From the NCBI GenBank assembly GCA_900471605.1, contig UCEY01000031.1, forward strand, positions 173,225 through 237,224: DNA of 64,000 bases. The letters are read 5' to 3'. The notes under the pieces are model-generated. The model searched no databases and was not told the DNA's origin. It saw only the letters and a program-made list of their open reading frames with translations. Origin of the DNA: Hyphomicrobiales bacterium (GTDB lineage Bacteria; Pseudomonadota; Alphaproteobacteria; Rhizobiales; Rhizobiaceae). Position numbers and translations under genes: made by a program. Of the stretch, positions 25,626-34,321 are shown piece after piece (the stretch's first letter is position 1; every line of letters starts with the position of its first letter).

Positions 25626-26366
25626 ATGGTACAGGGGAAGGCGGGCGAGGCTCCCGACAATTCGAGCTACGCCCTGGATCGCTTGAGAGAGCTTTTGAGA
25701 GCCGGGGAGTTGGGTACGGAAGGCCGCCTGCCGACCGAGCGCGCCCTGACCGATATGCTCGGCATCAGTCGTCGCGCCGTGCGCCGTGCGCTGGAAGTGC
25801 TGGAATCCGAGGGCCTGATCTGGCGCCGCCAGGGCTCGGGCACCTTCATCGGCGAAAGGCCGAGCGACTGGAGCAACCATTTGGGCTCAATCGTCGCCGG
25901 CACTGATTTCATGGAGATCATGGAGGTCCGCTTGCGGATCGAGCCGCAGCTCGCCCAGCTCGCGGCCATGCGTGCCAAGCCGGCGGATATCGCCAAGATG
26001 CACGAGATCGCCTTGAAGATCATCGAAAGCACCGATGCCGACGCGCGCGAGCTGTGGGACGGGACGCTGCACCGGCTGATCGCCCAGAGCGCGGGCAACC
26101 AGCTTTTCCTGTCGATCTTCGATGTCATCAACCGTGTCCGCCAGGACGAGGCATGGCGGGCGATCCGCGAGCGTGCCCGGTCCAGCGGCAATGCGGTCAA
26201 TATCTCCTTTGCTCAGCACCAGAGCATCATCGAGGCGATTGCCGCCCGGGATCCGGTGCGGGCAGGGGAGGCGATGCGCGAACATCTGCTGATGCTCCAG
26301 GAGCGCCTGATCCGGGCGACATCCCTCAGCCCTACAGAAGAGGGGCCGCTGAGCCAGGTAAGCTGA
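25626..26366 (+). CDS. GntR-family (FadR subfamily) transcriptional regulator
   Basis: A 246-residue regulator. The N-terminal winged helix (residues about 16-80) reads GRLPTERALTDMLGISRRAV and ESEGLIWRRQGSGTFIG, and the helical FCD effector domain follows, with EVRLRIEPQLAQLAAMRA and the late AQHQSIIEAIAARDP containing a metal-type histidine. It is the first gene before the peptide-importer operon and is presumed to control it. The ATG at 25626 has no clear ribosome-binding site; TTG 25614 is an alternative, and a leaderless or short-leader transcript is possible. Confidence 0.88.
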   Translation: MVQGKAGEAPDNSSYALDRLRELLRAGELGTEGRLPTERALTDMLGISRRAVRRALEVLESEGLIWRRQGSGTFIGERPSDWSNHLGSIVAGTDFMEIMEVRLRIEPQLAQLAAMRAKPADIAKMHEIALKIIESTDADARELWDGTLHRLIAQSAGNQLFLSIFDVINRVRQDEAWRAIRERARSSGNAVNISFAQHQSIIEAIAARDPVRAGEAMREHLLMLQERLIRATSLSPTEEGPLSQVS

Positions 26367-26451
26367 ACAGTCGCCCCCCGCGGCAGCCACCACCAGAAGC
26401 CGGAAAACCGGCCAAGACTAAAAACAGGAACCTAAAAAGAGAGGAATATTG

Positions 26452-27963
26452 ATGATGATGCGACTTACCAGGCTCACGACCGCCCTGCTGGCGGGCGCGC
26501 TTTTCGCCTTCCCGGCGCTTGCGGTCGATTTGCGCATCGGCCTGCAGGACGATGCCGACGTTCTCGATCCGGCCCAGTCCCGCACCTTCGTCGGCCGTAT
26601 CGTCTATACGGCCCTGTGCGACAAGCTGGTCGACGTATCGCCGGACCTGAAGATCGTTCCGCAACTCGCCACCGAGTGGAAATGGTCCGCCGACGGCAAG
26701 GAACTGACCATGAAGATCCGGCAGGGCGTCAAGTTCCACGACGACACGCCGCTTGATGCCGCAGCCGTCGTCGCGACCATCGAACGCAACATGACCCTGC
26801 CGGAATCCCGCCGCAAGAGCGAGCTGACCTCGGTCGCCAAGGTCGAGGCGACCGGTCCGCTGGAAGTCAAGTTCACGCTGAAGGCCCCGGACGTGACGCT
26901 GCTCGCCCAGCTTTCCGACCGCGCCGGCATGATCGTCTCGCCGGTCGCCGCCAAGGCGCTCGGTGCCAATTTCGGCTCCAAGCCGGTTTGCGCCGGCCCG
27001 TTCAAGTTCGTCGAGCGCGTCCAGCAGGACCGCATCGTGCTCGAAAAGTTCAAGGATTACTGGGATAAGGACAAGATCTTCGTCGACAAGGTCACCTACC
27101 TGCCGATCCCGGATACGACCGTGCGCCTCGCCAACCTGCAGTCGGGCGATCTCGATTTCATCGAGCGCCTCGCGCCGACCGACGTTGCCGCCGTCAAGGG
27201 CAATTCGGGCCTGAAATACGACGCGACCGTCAACATCGGCTACATGGCGCTTTACGCCAATATCGGAAACGGTACGCGCGCCGACAATCCGTTCGGCAAG
27301 GACAAGCGCCTGCGCCAGGCCTTTTCGCTGGCGATCGACCGCAACGCGATGAACCAGATCGTTTATGAAGGGACCGCCGTCGGCGGCAACCAGCCGTTCC
27401 CGCCGAACAGCCCGTGGTTCAACAAGGCGCTTCCGGTTCCGGCCCGCGATGTCGCCAAGGCCAAGGCCCTCATCAAGGCCGCCGGCTTCGACCGCGTCCC
27501 CGTCGAACTGCAGATCCCGAACAATCCGGTCGCCCAGCAGATGATGCAGATCCTGCAGGCGATGGTCGCCGAGGCCGGCTTCGACGTCAGCCTGAAGTCG
27601 ACCGAATTCGCGACGCTCCTCGACGAACAGACCCGCGGCAACTATCAGCTCAGCCGCTCCGACTGGTCCGGCCGTGTCGATCCCGACGGCAACATCCACC
27701 AGTTCATCACCTGCAAGGGCGGCATCAACGATACCAAGTATTGCAACGCCGAAGTCGACAAGCTGCTCAACGAAGCGCGCGCCTCGACCGACGATGCGGT
27801 CCGCAAGCAGAAATACGATGCGGCTTCCGTGATCCTCAACGAAGACATGCCGATCATCTATCTCGGCCATCAGTCGTGGATCTGGGCTTACAAGAAGAAC
27901 GTCACAGGTTTCGTGCCCAGTCCTGACGGCATGATCCGCCTGCAAGGCGTCAAGAAGGGCTAA
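26452..27963 (+). CDS. Peptide-type ABC transporter substrate-binding protein
   Basis: A 503-residue periplasmic protein of family 5 (DppA/OppA/GsiB type) with a signal peptide ending at FPALA. The start of the mature part is VDLRIGLQDDADVLDPAQS, and the family segments LATEWKWSADGKELTMKIRQGVKFHDD and RQAFSLAIDRNAM are present. It captures the substrate for the DppB/DppC-like permeases that follow. With ggt downstream, a gamma-glutamyl peptide such as glutathione is a reasonable substrate guess. GAGAGGA precedes the second ATG, 26452. A large hairpin follows its stop. Confidence 0.92.
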   Translation: MMMRLTRLTTALLAGALFAFPALAVDLRIGLQDDADVLDPAQSRTFVGRIVYTALCDKLVDVSPDLKIVPQLATEWKWSADGKELTMKIRQGVKFHDDTPLDAAAVVATIERNMTLPESRRKSELTSVAKVEATGPLEVKFTLKAPDVTLLAQLSDRAGMIVSPVAAKALGANFGSKPVCAGPFKFVERVQQDRIVLEKFKDYWDKDKIFVDKVTYLPIPDTTVRLANLQSGDLDFIERLAPTDVAAVKGNSGLKYDATVNIGYMALYANIGNGTRADNPFGKDKRLRQAFSLAIDRNAMNQIVYEGTAVGGNQPFPPNSPWFNKALPVPARDVAKAKALIKAAGFDRVPVELQIPNNPVAQQMMQILQAMVAEAGFDVSLKSTEFATLLDEQTRGNYQLSRSDWSGRVDPDGNIHQFITCKGGINDTKYCNAEVDKLLNEARASTDDAVRKQKYDAASVILNEDMPIIYLGHQSWIWAYKKNVTGFVPSPDGMIRLQGVKKG

Positions 27964-27970
27964 CGCTCCC

Positions 27971-28004
27971 GTGCCGCATGGGAGTGGACCCATGCGGCAC
28001 TTTT
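27971..28004 (+). terminator. Intercistronic hairpin after the substrate-binding protein gene
   Basis: Perfect 12-bp stem GTGCCGCATGGG/CCCATGCGGCAC with an AGTGGA loop, followed by TTTTCCC. Placed between binding-protein and permease genes, it probably causes partial termination or protects the upstream mRNA, giving more binding protein than permease. Confidence 0.7.
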
Positions 28005-28048
28005 CCCGCATCACTTTGTGACAACACTGCTCAACGGGGGACGGCGTC

Positions 28049-28996
28049 ATGCCTGTCTACATCGGAAAGCGTCTGCTGGTCGCCATCCCGACCTTGCTGA
28101 TCATCTCCATTTTCGTCTTTTCACTGCAAAAGCTGTTGCCGGGTGATCCCATTCTGGCCATGGCCGGCGAGGAGCGCGATCCCGCGGTCATCGAATTCCT
28201 GCGCGACAAATACCGGCTCAACGACCCGGTCGTCGTGCAATATTTCTACTGGCTCGGTGGCGTTCTGACCGGCGACTTCGGCATTTCGCTGCGCACCAAC
28301 CAACCGGTCCTGGAACTGATCCTCCAGAAGCTGCCGGTGACGATCCAGCTTGCGGTGATGGCGATGTTCTTTGCCATGTTGATCGGCATTCCGATCGGCA
28401 TCCTGGCGGCGGTCAGGAAAAACACCTTCATCGACTACCTCGCCAACGTGCTGGCGCTCACCGGCCTGTCGATCCCGAACTTCTGGCTCGGCATCATGCT
28501 GATCCTGCTGATCTCGGTGCAACTCGGCTGGCTGCCGGCCTCCGGTTACGAGTCGATCTTCGTCGATCCCGTCCGGTCCCTGCAGACCATGGTCATGCCG
28601 GCCTTCGTTCTCGGCAATGCGCTCGCCGCGACCCTGATGCGCCATACCCGCTCGGCAATGATCGGCGTGCTCAGCGCCGATTATATCCGCACCGCCCGCG
28701 CCAAGGGCCTGTCGCCGCGCGAAATCATCCTGAGCCACGGTTTCCGCAATGCGCTGCTGCCGGTGGTGACCCTGTCGGCGCTGCTGTTCGGCGAGTTGCT
28801 GGCCGGCGCGGTCCTGACCGAACAGATCTTCACCATTCCGGGCTTCGGCAAGCTGATCGTCGATGCCGTGTTCAACCGCGACTATGCGGTCGTGCAGGGC
28901 GTCGTGCTGTGCACGGCGGTCGGCTTCATCCTGATGAACCTGTTTGCGGACATCCTCTACGTCCTGCTCAATCCGCGTCTGAGGGCCGCCCTATGA
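28049..28996 (+). CDS. Peptide-type ABC transporter permease (DppB-like)
   Basis: A 315-residue inner-membrane protein with six predicted helices. The first is residues about 9-28 (LLVAIPTLLIISIFVFSL), followed by the long periplasmic loop typical of DppB. The EAA-type coupling region is near DYIRTARAKGLSPREIILSHGFRNALLP. It overlaps the next permease gene by ATGA, so the two are translationally coupled. Confidence 0.93.
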   Translation: MPVYIGKRLLVAIPTLLIISIFVFSLQKLLPGDPILAMAGEERDPAVIEFLRDKYRLNDPVVVQYFYWLGGVLTGDFGISLRTNQPVLELILQKLPVTIQLAVMAMFFAMLIGIPIGILAAVRKNTFIDYLANVLALTGLSIPNFWLGIMLILLISVQLGWLPASGYESIFVDPVRSLQTMVMPAFVLGNALAATLMRHTRSAMIGVLSADYIRTARAKGLSPREIILSHGFRNALLPVVTLSALLFGELLAGAVLTEQIFTIPGFGKLIVDAVFNRDYAVVQGVVLCTAVGFILMNLFADILYVLLNPRLRAAL

Positions 28997-29868
28997 CCAC
29001 GATCGATCAAGCGCCGCCCGTCGCGGCGGTAAAGCGCGACAAGAGCCGCGCCTGGCGCAAGATGAAAAGGAACAGGAGCGCGCTTGTCGGCGCCGTCATC
29101 GTCCTGTTCTTCGCCATCCTGGCGGTGAGCGCGCCGATCCTGCCGATCATCGATCCCGTCGCCACCAGCTGGACGGCGATCCGCAAGGCGCCCTCGGCCA
29201 TGTACTGGCTCGGCACCGACGATCTCGGCCGCGACATCCTGTCCCGCATGATCTGGGGCGCGCGGGCGTCGCTGATGGCCGGGGTGTTTTCCGTCGCCAT
29301 CGCGGTCGGCATCGGCGTGCCCTTCGGCCTGATCTCCGGTTATTTCGGCGGCTGGGTGGATATGGTGATCTCGCGCATCACCGAGGCACTGCTCGCCATG
29401 CCCTTCCTGATCATGGCGATCGCGCTTGCGGCGTTTCTCGGCCCGAGCCTGCTGAATGCGATGATCGCCATCGGGCTGTCGGCAATGCCGATCTTCGTTC
29501 GGCTGACCCGCGGCCAGGTCCTGGCCGTCAAGACCGAGGACTATGTCGAAGGCGCACGTGCCGTCGGCCTGAATCATTTTGAAATCATCGTCCGTTACAT
29601 CTTGCCCAACGTTTTCGCCCCGATCATCGTCCAGGCGACGCTGACGATCGCAACCGCGATCATCGCCGAGGCGAGCCTTTCCTTCCTTGGCCTCGGCCAG
29701 CAACCGCCGGCCCCCTCCTGGGGCTCGATGCTGAACGTTGCCAAGAATTTCCTGAGCCAGGCTCCCTGGATGGCGATGTGGCCGGGTGCGGCGATCTTCC
29801 TCGTCGTTATCGGCTTCAATCTTCTCGGCGATGGTCTGCGCGATGCGCTGGATCCCCGCGAAGCATGA
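28993..29868 (+). CDS. Peptide-type ABC transporter permease (DppC-like)
   Basis: A 291-residue inner-membrane permease with a basic cytoplasmic N-terminus (AWRKMKRNRSALVGAVIV) and six helices. The segment LGTDDLGRDILSRMIWGAR is the standard DppC/OppC motif, and EGARAVGLNHFEIIVRYILPN is the coupling helix. The start ATG overlaps the stop of the DppB-like gene. Confidence 0.93.
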   Translation: MTTIDQAPPVAAVKRDKSRAWRKMKRNRSALVGAVIVLFFAILAVSAPILPIIDPVATSWTAIRKAPSAMYWLGTDDLGRDILSRMIWGARASLMAGVFSVAIAVGIGVPFGLISGYFGGWVDMVISRITEALLAMPFLIMAIALAAFLGPSLLNAMIAIGLSAMPIFVRLTRGQVLAVKTEDYVEGARAVGLNHFEIIVRYILPNVFAPIIVQATLTIATAIIAEASLSFLGLGQQPPAPSWGSMLNVAKNFLSQAPWMAMWPGAAIFLVVIGFNLLGDGLRDALDPREA

Positions 29869-29905
29869 TGGCCGTGCGAAACAAGATCTGAAAGGAACCA
29901 TACCC

Positions 29906-31690
29906 ATGACTGAATTCACCACACGGCCGGAAATCCTCGGCACTTTCGGGGTCGTCACCTCCACCCACTGGATCGCCTCTTCCGTCGGCATGGCCATCCT
30001 CGAAAAGGGCGGCAACGCCTTCGATGCGGCCGTCGCAACCGGCTTTGTCCTGCAGATCGTCGAACCGCATCTGTGCGGCCCGGGCGGCGACATGCCGGCC
30101 GTCTTCTATTCGGCGAAGAAGGACAAGGTCGAAGTCATCTGTGCGCAGGGGCCGGCGCCGGCCGGCGCGACCATCGAGCATTACACGTCGGAAGGCCTGA
30201 AACTGATCCCGGGTGACGGCCTGCTGGCAACGGTCATCCCCGGTGCCTTCGACGGCTGGATGCTGATGCTGCGCGACTATGGCACGATGAGCGTCCGCGA
30301 CGTGCTGGAGCCGGCGATCTATTACGCCGAGCACGGCCATCCGGTGCTCGCCCGCGTTTCCGCCACCATCAAGGGGTTGGCCAGCTTCTTCGAGACGGAA
30401 TGGCCGACCTCCTACGCGACCTGGTTGCCGGGTGGCGTGGCTCCCGAGGCGCAGAGCAATTTCAGGAACCCGGTGCTTGCCGATACCTGGAAGCGCATCA
30501 TCGCCGAGGCCGAAGCCAGGACCGGCCGCGAAAACCAGATCGAGGCCGCCCGCGACGCCTTCTACCGCGGTTTCGTGGCCGAGGCGATCGACCGTTATGC
30601 CTTGACGACCGAAGTCATGGATGCGAGCGGCGCCCGCCACAAGGGCGTCCTGACCGCCGACGACATGGCGAATTACAAGGCGACCGTCGAGGCACCGCAG
30701 ACCTATGACTATCACGACTGGACCGTCGCCAAGACGCCGGCCTGGGGGCAGGGACCAGTGCTTCTGCAGTCGCTGGCGCTGCTGAAAGGCATCGACCTCT
30801 CGGCGATGGATCCGGCGGGACCGGATTTCGTGCATGTCGTCGTGGAAGCCATGAAGCTCGCCTTCGCCGACCGCGAAGTCTATTACGGCGATCCGGATTT
30901 CGCGCAGATCCCGACCGAATACCTGCTGTCGGAAGGCTATAACGCCGAGCGCCGCAAGCTGATCGGCAGCCGAGCCTCGCTCGAACTGCGTCCCGGCCGG
31001 GTGCCCGGTTACGACCACCAGTTCGACCTCACCATGGGAATGCTGGCGGAAGTCAGCGGCAAGGGCGCCGTCTACGAGCCGACCATGTCGCACCTCACCG
31101 AAAAGCGCGGCGACACCGTCCATATCGATGTCATCGACCGCTGGGGCAACATGGTCTCGACCACGCCGTCCGGCGGGTGGCTGCAATCCTCGCCGATCGT
31201 GCCGGGCCTTGGTTTTGCGCTGAACTCCCGCGCCCAGATGTTCTGGCTGAAGCCCGGCCTGCCGACCTCGCTCGAACCGGGAAAGCGCCCGCGCACGACG
31301 CTGACGCCGTCGCTGGCCTTGCATCAAGGCCGTCCGACGCTGGTGTTCGGCACGCCCGGCGGCGACCAGCAGGACCAGTGGCAGCTGCCGTTCTTCCTGC
31401 GTTACGTCCACCACAAGCCGAACCTGCAGGCGGCGATCGACATGCCGCTGTTCCACACCACGCATTTCCCCGGCTCCTTCTATCCGCGCACCAGCCAGCC
31501 GGGGAACATCATGGTGGAAAGCAATATCGGCGCCGACGTGCTCGCCGAACTGCGCAGCCGCGGCCACCAGATCACCGTTGCCGATCCCTGGAGCGTCGGC
31601 CGCCTGACCGCCGCGCGCCGCGATGCGGACGGCCTGATGCGGGCAGCGGCGACGCCGCGCCTGATGCAGGCCTATGCGGTGGGGAGGTAA
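29906..31690 (+). CDS. ggt: Gamma-glutamyltransferase family protein, no signal peptide
   Basis: A 594-residue Ntn-hydrolase of the gamma-glutamyltransferase family, which cleaves the gamma-glutamyl bond of glutathione and related compounds. The self-cleavage and nucleophile threonine is in RGDTVHIDVIDRWGNMVS; the later TTPSGGWLQSSPIVPG matches the substrate-site region. The start MTEFTTRPEILG has no signal peptide, so the enzyme is probably cytosolic, unlike E. coli GGT. It lies inside the peptide importer operon, 37 bases after the DppC-like gene. Related acylases are an alternative. Confidence 0.88.
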   Translation: MTEFTTRPEILGTFGVVTSTHWIASSVGMAILEKGGNAFDAAVATGFVLQIVEPHLCGPGGDMPAVFYSAKKDKVEVICAQGPAPAGATIEHYTSEGLKLIPGDGLLATVIPGAFDGWMLMLRDYGTMSVRDVLEPAIYYAEHGHPVLARVSATIKGLASFFETEWPTSYATWLPGGVAPEAQSNFRNPVLADTWKRIIAEAEARTGRENQIEAARDAFYRGFVAEAIDRYALTTEVMDASGARHKGVLTADDMANYKATVEAPQTYDYHDWTVAKTPAWGQGPVLLQSLALLKGIDLSAMDPAGPDFVHVVVEAMKLAFADREVYYGDPDFAQIPTEYLLSEGYNAERRKLIGSRASLELRPGRVPGYDHQFDLTMGMLAEVSGKGAVYEPTMSHLTEKRGDTVHIDVIDRWGNMVSTTPSGGWLQSSPIVPGLGFALNSRAQMFWLKPGLPTSLEPGKRPRTTLTPSLALHQGRPTLVFGTPGGDQQDQWQLPFFLRYVHHKPNLQAAIDMPLFHTTHFPGSFYPRTSQPGNIMVESNIGADVLAELRSRGHQITVADPWSVGRLTAARRDADGLMRAAATPRLMQAYAVGR

Positions 31691-31693
31691 GCC

Positions 31694-32458
31694 ATGACCT
31701 GGTCGATCGTCGCACGCGATCCGCAGACGGGTCATTTCGGAATTTCCGTCGCCAGCCGTTTCTTCGCGGTCGGCGCCGCCGTGCCGCATATCAAGGGCAG
31801 GGTGGGGGCGGTCGCCACCCAGGCCTTCGTCAGCCCGCTCTATGGCACCGACGGACTGAAGCTCCTGGAGGAAGGCAGATCGCCGGAAGAGATCATCGAG
31901 GCGCTGACCGCTCGCGACGACGGCCGCAGGCAACGTCAGTTCCACCTGATCGACGTCCAGGGCCGCAACGCTGCCTATACCGGCGAAATCTGCGTCGATT
32001 GGGCGGGCCATCTCGTCGACGACAACGTCTCCGTTGCGGGCAACATGCTGGCCGGGCCTCAGGTGATCGCCGAGACGCTCAGGGTCTACAAGCAAAAGGC
32101 GGCCGAGGGCGCACCGCTCGCCGAACGCCTGCTCGCTGCCATGGATGCCGGAGAGGCAGCCGGCGGAGACAAGCGTGGCAGGCAATCCGCCGCGATGGTT
32201 CTCTACCGCGACCAGGATTACCCCTGGCTGCGCATCAACGCCGACGACCACACCGATCCGCTGGGGGAGTTGCGCCGGCTTTATGCCGTGGCGCAGGAGC
32301 GTTTCCTGCACGTCGCCGAAACCATGCCCACCCGCGAAAACCCGCACGGCATGATCGACCGCCGTGTCATCGACCAGAAGATCGCCGAACTGGAAGCCGC
32401 CCGCGAGGCGGAAGGCCGCGCGTCCGCCTCCTTTGCCACCCCGTGGAAGCCCCAATGA
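31694..32458 (+). CDS. DUF1028 protein (Ntn-hydrolase-like fold)
   Basis: A 254-residue DUF1028 protein. The start MTWSIVARDPQTGHFGISVASRFFAVG and the motif GAVATQAFVSPLYGTDGL are typical. The family adopts an Ntn-hydrolase-like fold and is often found beside peptide transporters or gamma-glutamyltransferases; the reaction is unknown. It begins three bases after the ggt stop and overlaps the following ATPase gene by ATGA. A role in processing the imported peptide is inferred from location. Confidence 0.88.
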   Translation: MTWSIVARDPQTGHFGISVASRFFAVGAAVPHIKGRVGAVATQAFVSPLYGTDGLKLLEEGRSPEEIIEALTARDDGRRQRQFHLIDVQGRNAAYTGEICVDWAGHLVDDNVSVAGNMLAGPQVIAETLRVYKQKAAEGAPLAERLLAAMDAGEAAGGDKRGRQSAAMVLYRDQDYPWLRINADDHTDPLGELRRLYAVAQERFLHVAETMPTRENPHGMIDRRVIDQKIAELEAAREAEGRASASFATPWKPQ

Positions 32459-34311
32459 CGGAAGCCCCCAACACGGAAGCCCCTAAGACGGAAATCCCGA
32501 TGACCGAGAAACCTGTTCTGTCCGTCCGAAACCTGACGACCTCCTTCCTTGTCGACGGCGAATGGAAAAGCGTCGTCCGCGACGTCTCCTTCGACGTGCA
32601 CCCCGGCGAGACGGTGGCGATCGTCGGCGAAAGCGGCTCCGGCAAGAGCGTCACCTCGCTGTCGATCATGCGGCTTCTGGCAGCCAATGTGAGCCGCATC
32701 GAAGGAAGCATCATGCTTTCCGGCAGGGATCTCCTGTCTATCTCCGAAAAGGAGATGCGCGGCGTGCGCGGCAACGACGTCTCGATGATCTTCCAGGAGC
32801 CGATGACCTCGCTCAACCCGATCTTCACGATCGGGCGGCAGATCTCGGAAGTGCTGACGCGCCACAAGGGATTGACGAAATCCCAGGCGCGCGCCGAAAC
32901 CGTGAGGCTTCTCGAAAAGGTCCGTATCCCGAATGCCGGCGCCCGCTTCGACGATTACCCGCACCAGTTTTCGGGCGGCATGCGCCAGCGCGTCATGATC
33001 GCCATGGCCCTGGCTTCGAAACCGAAGCTGCTGATCGCCGACGAACCGACAACCGCGCTCGATGTCACCATCCAGGGACAGATCCTCGACCTGATCAAGG
33101 TATTGCAGGAAGAAGAGGGCATGTCGGTGCTCTTCATCACCCATGACATGGGCGTAGTCGCCGAGATCGCCGACCGCACCATCGTCATGTATCGCGGCGA
33201 GGCGGTCGAAAGCGGCCCGACCGAGGAGATTTTTCACCACGGCAAACATCCCTACACCCGCGCGCTTCTTTCCGCCGTGCCGCGGCTGGGCTCCATGCAG
33301 GACCGCAAATGGCCGACCCGTTTCCCGGTCGTCGACATCAATACCGGCGAAACGGCCGAGCCCAAGGAAGTCGCAGGCACCGTCGATACGCGAAAAACCC
33401 CGGTTCTGGCGGTGAAGAACCTCGTCACCCGCTTCGCGGTTCGCTCCGGCCTGTTCGCGACGCAGACCGGCGCCGTCCACGCGGTCGAGAACGTGTCCTT
33501 CGAACTCTTCCAGGGGGAGACATTGTCACTGGTCGGTGAATCCGGCTGCGGCAAGTCCACGACCGGCCGCTCGATCATGCGGCTGATCGAGCCGACGGGC
33601 GGTGAGGTGGCGCTCGACGGTTATGATGTCCTGCGCCTCGACCAGACGGGCCTGCGCGACATGCGCAAGACCATCCAGATGATCTTTCAGGATCCGTTCT
33701 CGTCGCTCAATCCGCGCATGACGGTCGGGGCGGCGATCTCCGAACCCTTCGTCAAGCACAAGCTCGGCAATGCGAAGGAAGCCAAGGAAAAGACCGCCGA
33801 TCTGCTGCGCAAGGTGGGGCTGTCGCCGGACATGGCGGGCCGCTATCCGCACGAGTTTTCCGGTGGCCAGCGCCAGCGAATCGCCATTGCCCGGGCGCTC
33901 TCGCTCGACCCGAAGGTGATCGTCGCCGACGAAAGCGTTTCCGCGCTCGACGTGTCGATCAAGGCGCAGGTTTGCAACCTGCTGCTTGACCTGCAGCAGA
34001 GTTTGAACCTCGCCTTCCTGTTCATCAGCCATGACATGGCGGTGGTCGAACGGGTCAGCCATCGGGTAGCGGTGATGTATCTCGGCGAGATCGTCGAGAT
34101 CGGTCCGCGCGCTGCGGTCTTCGACAATCCGCAACATCCCTATACCAAAAAGCTGATGGCAGCCGTGCCGGTACCGGATCCGGCCCGCCGCGGCATCCGA
34201 CGGGGCATTTCCAACGACGAGCTGAAAAGCCCGGTCCGCGGCATGGATTACCGGCCGCCCAAGCGCGAGTATCGCGAGGTTTCCGCCGGCCACATGGTGC
34301 AGGTGGCGTGA
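32455..34311 (+). CDS. Fused DppD-DppF-type ABC transporter ATPase
   Basis: A 618-residue protein with two peptide-importer ATPase domains in one chain, replacing separate DppD and DppF. Domain 1: Walker A GESGSGKSVT, signature FSGGMRQRV, Walker B LLIADEPTTALD. Domain 2: GESGCGKSTT, FSGGQRQRI, VIVADESVSALD, where Ser replaces the usual Pro. The oligopeptide C-terminal motif (HPYTRALLSAVP and HPYTKKLMAAVP) occurs after each. The first 16 residues are a T/E/A/P repeat (TEAPNTEAPKTE) just before a second in-frame ATG at 32500, which is a possible alternative start. Confidence 0.93.
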   Translation: MTEAPNTEAPKTEIPMTEKPVLSVRNLTTSFLVDGEWKSVVRDVSFDVHPGETVAIVGESGSGKSVTSLSIMRLLAANVSRIEGSIMLSGRDLLSISEKEMRGVRGNDVSMIFQEPMTSLNPIFTIGRQISEVLTRHKGLTKSQARAETVRLLEKVRIPNAGARFDDYPHQFSGGMRQRVMIAMALASKPKLLIADEPTTALDVTIQGQILDLIKVLQEEEGMSVLFITHDMGVVAEIADRTIVMYRGEAVESGPTEEIFHHGKHPYTRALLSAVPRLGSMQDRKWPTRFPVVDINTGETAEPKEVAGTVDTRKTPVLAVKNLVTRFAVRSGLFATQTGAVHAVENVSFELFQGETLSLVGESGCGKSTTGRSIMRLIEPTGGEVALDGYDVLRLDQTGLRDMRKTIQMIFQDPFSSLNPRMTVGAAISEPFVKHKLGNAKEAKEKTADLLRKVGLSPDMAGRYPHEFSGGQRQRIAIARALSLDPKVIVADESVSALDVSIKAQVCNLLLDLQQSLNLAFLFISHDMAVVERVSHRVAVMYLGEIVEIGPRAAVFDNPQHPYTKKLMAAVPVPDPARRGIRRGISNDELKSPVRGMDYRPPKREYREVSAGHMVQVA

Positions 34312-34321
34312 GGGCGGGCAG

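Noticed and set aside
31177..32454. Upstream in-frame extension of the fused ABC ATPase
   Set aside because: It overlaps ggt and all of DUF1028 in another frame. The ATG at 32455 with ATGA coupling is the natural start.
29816..32455. An 879-codon open frame antisense to ggt and DUF1028
   Set aside because: The plus strand encodes clear GGT and DUF1028 motifs. The antisense product is low-complexity and unlike any protein family.
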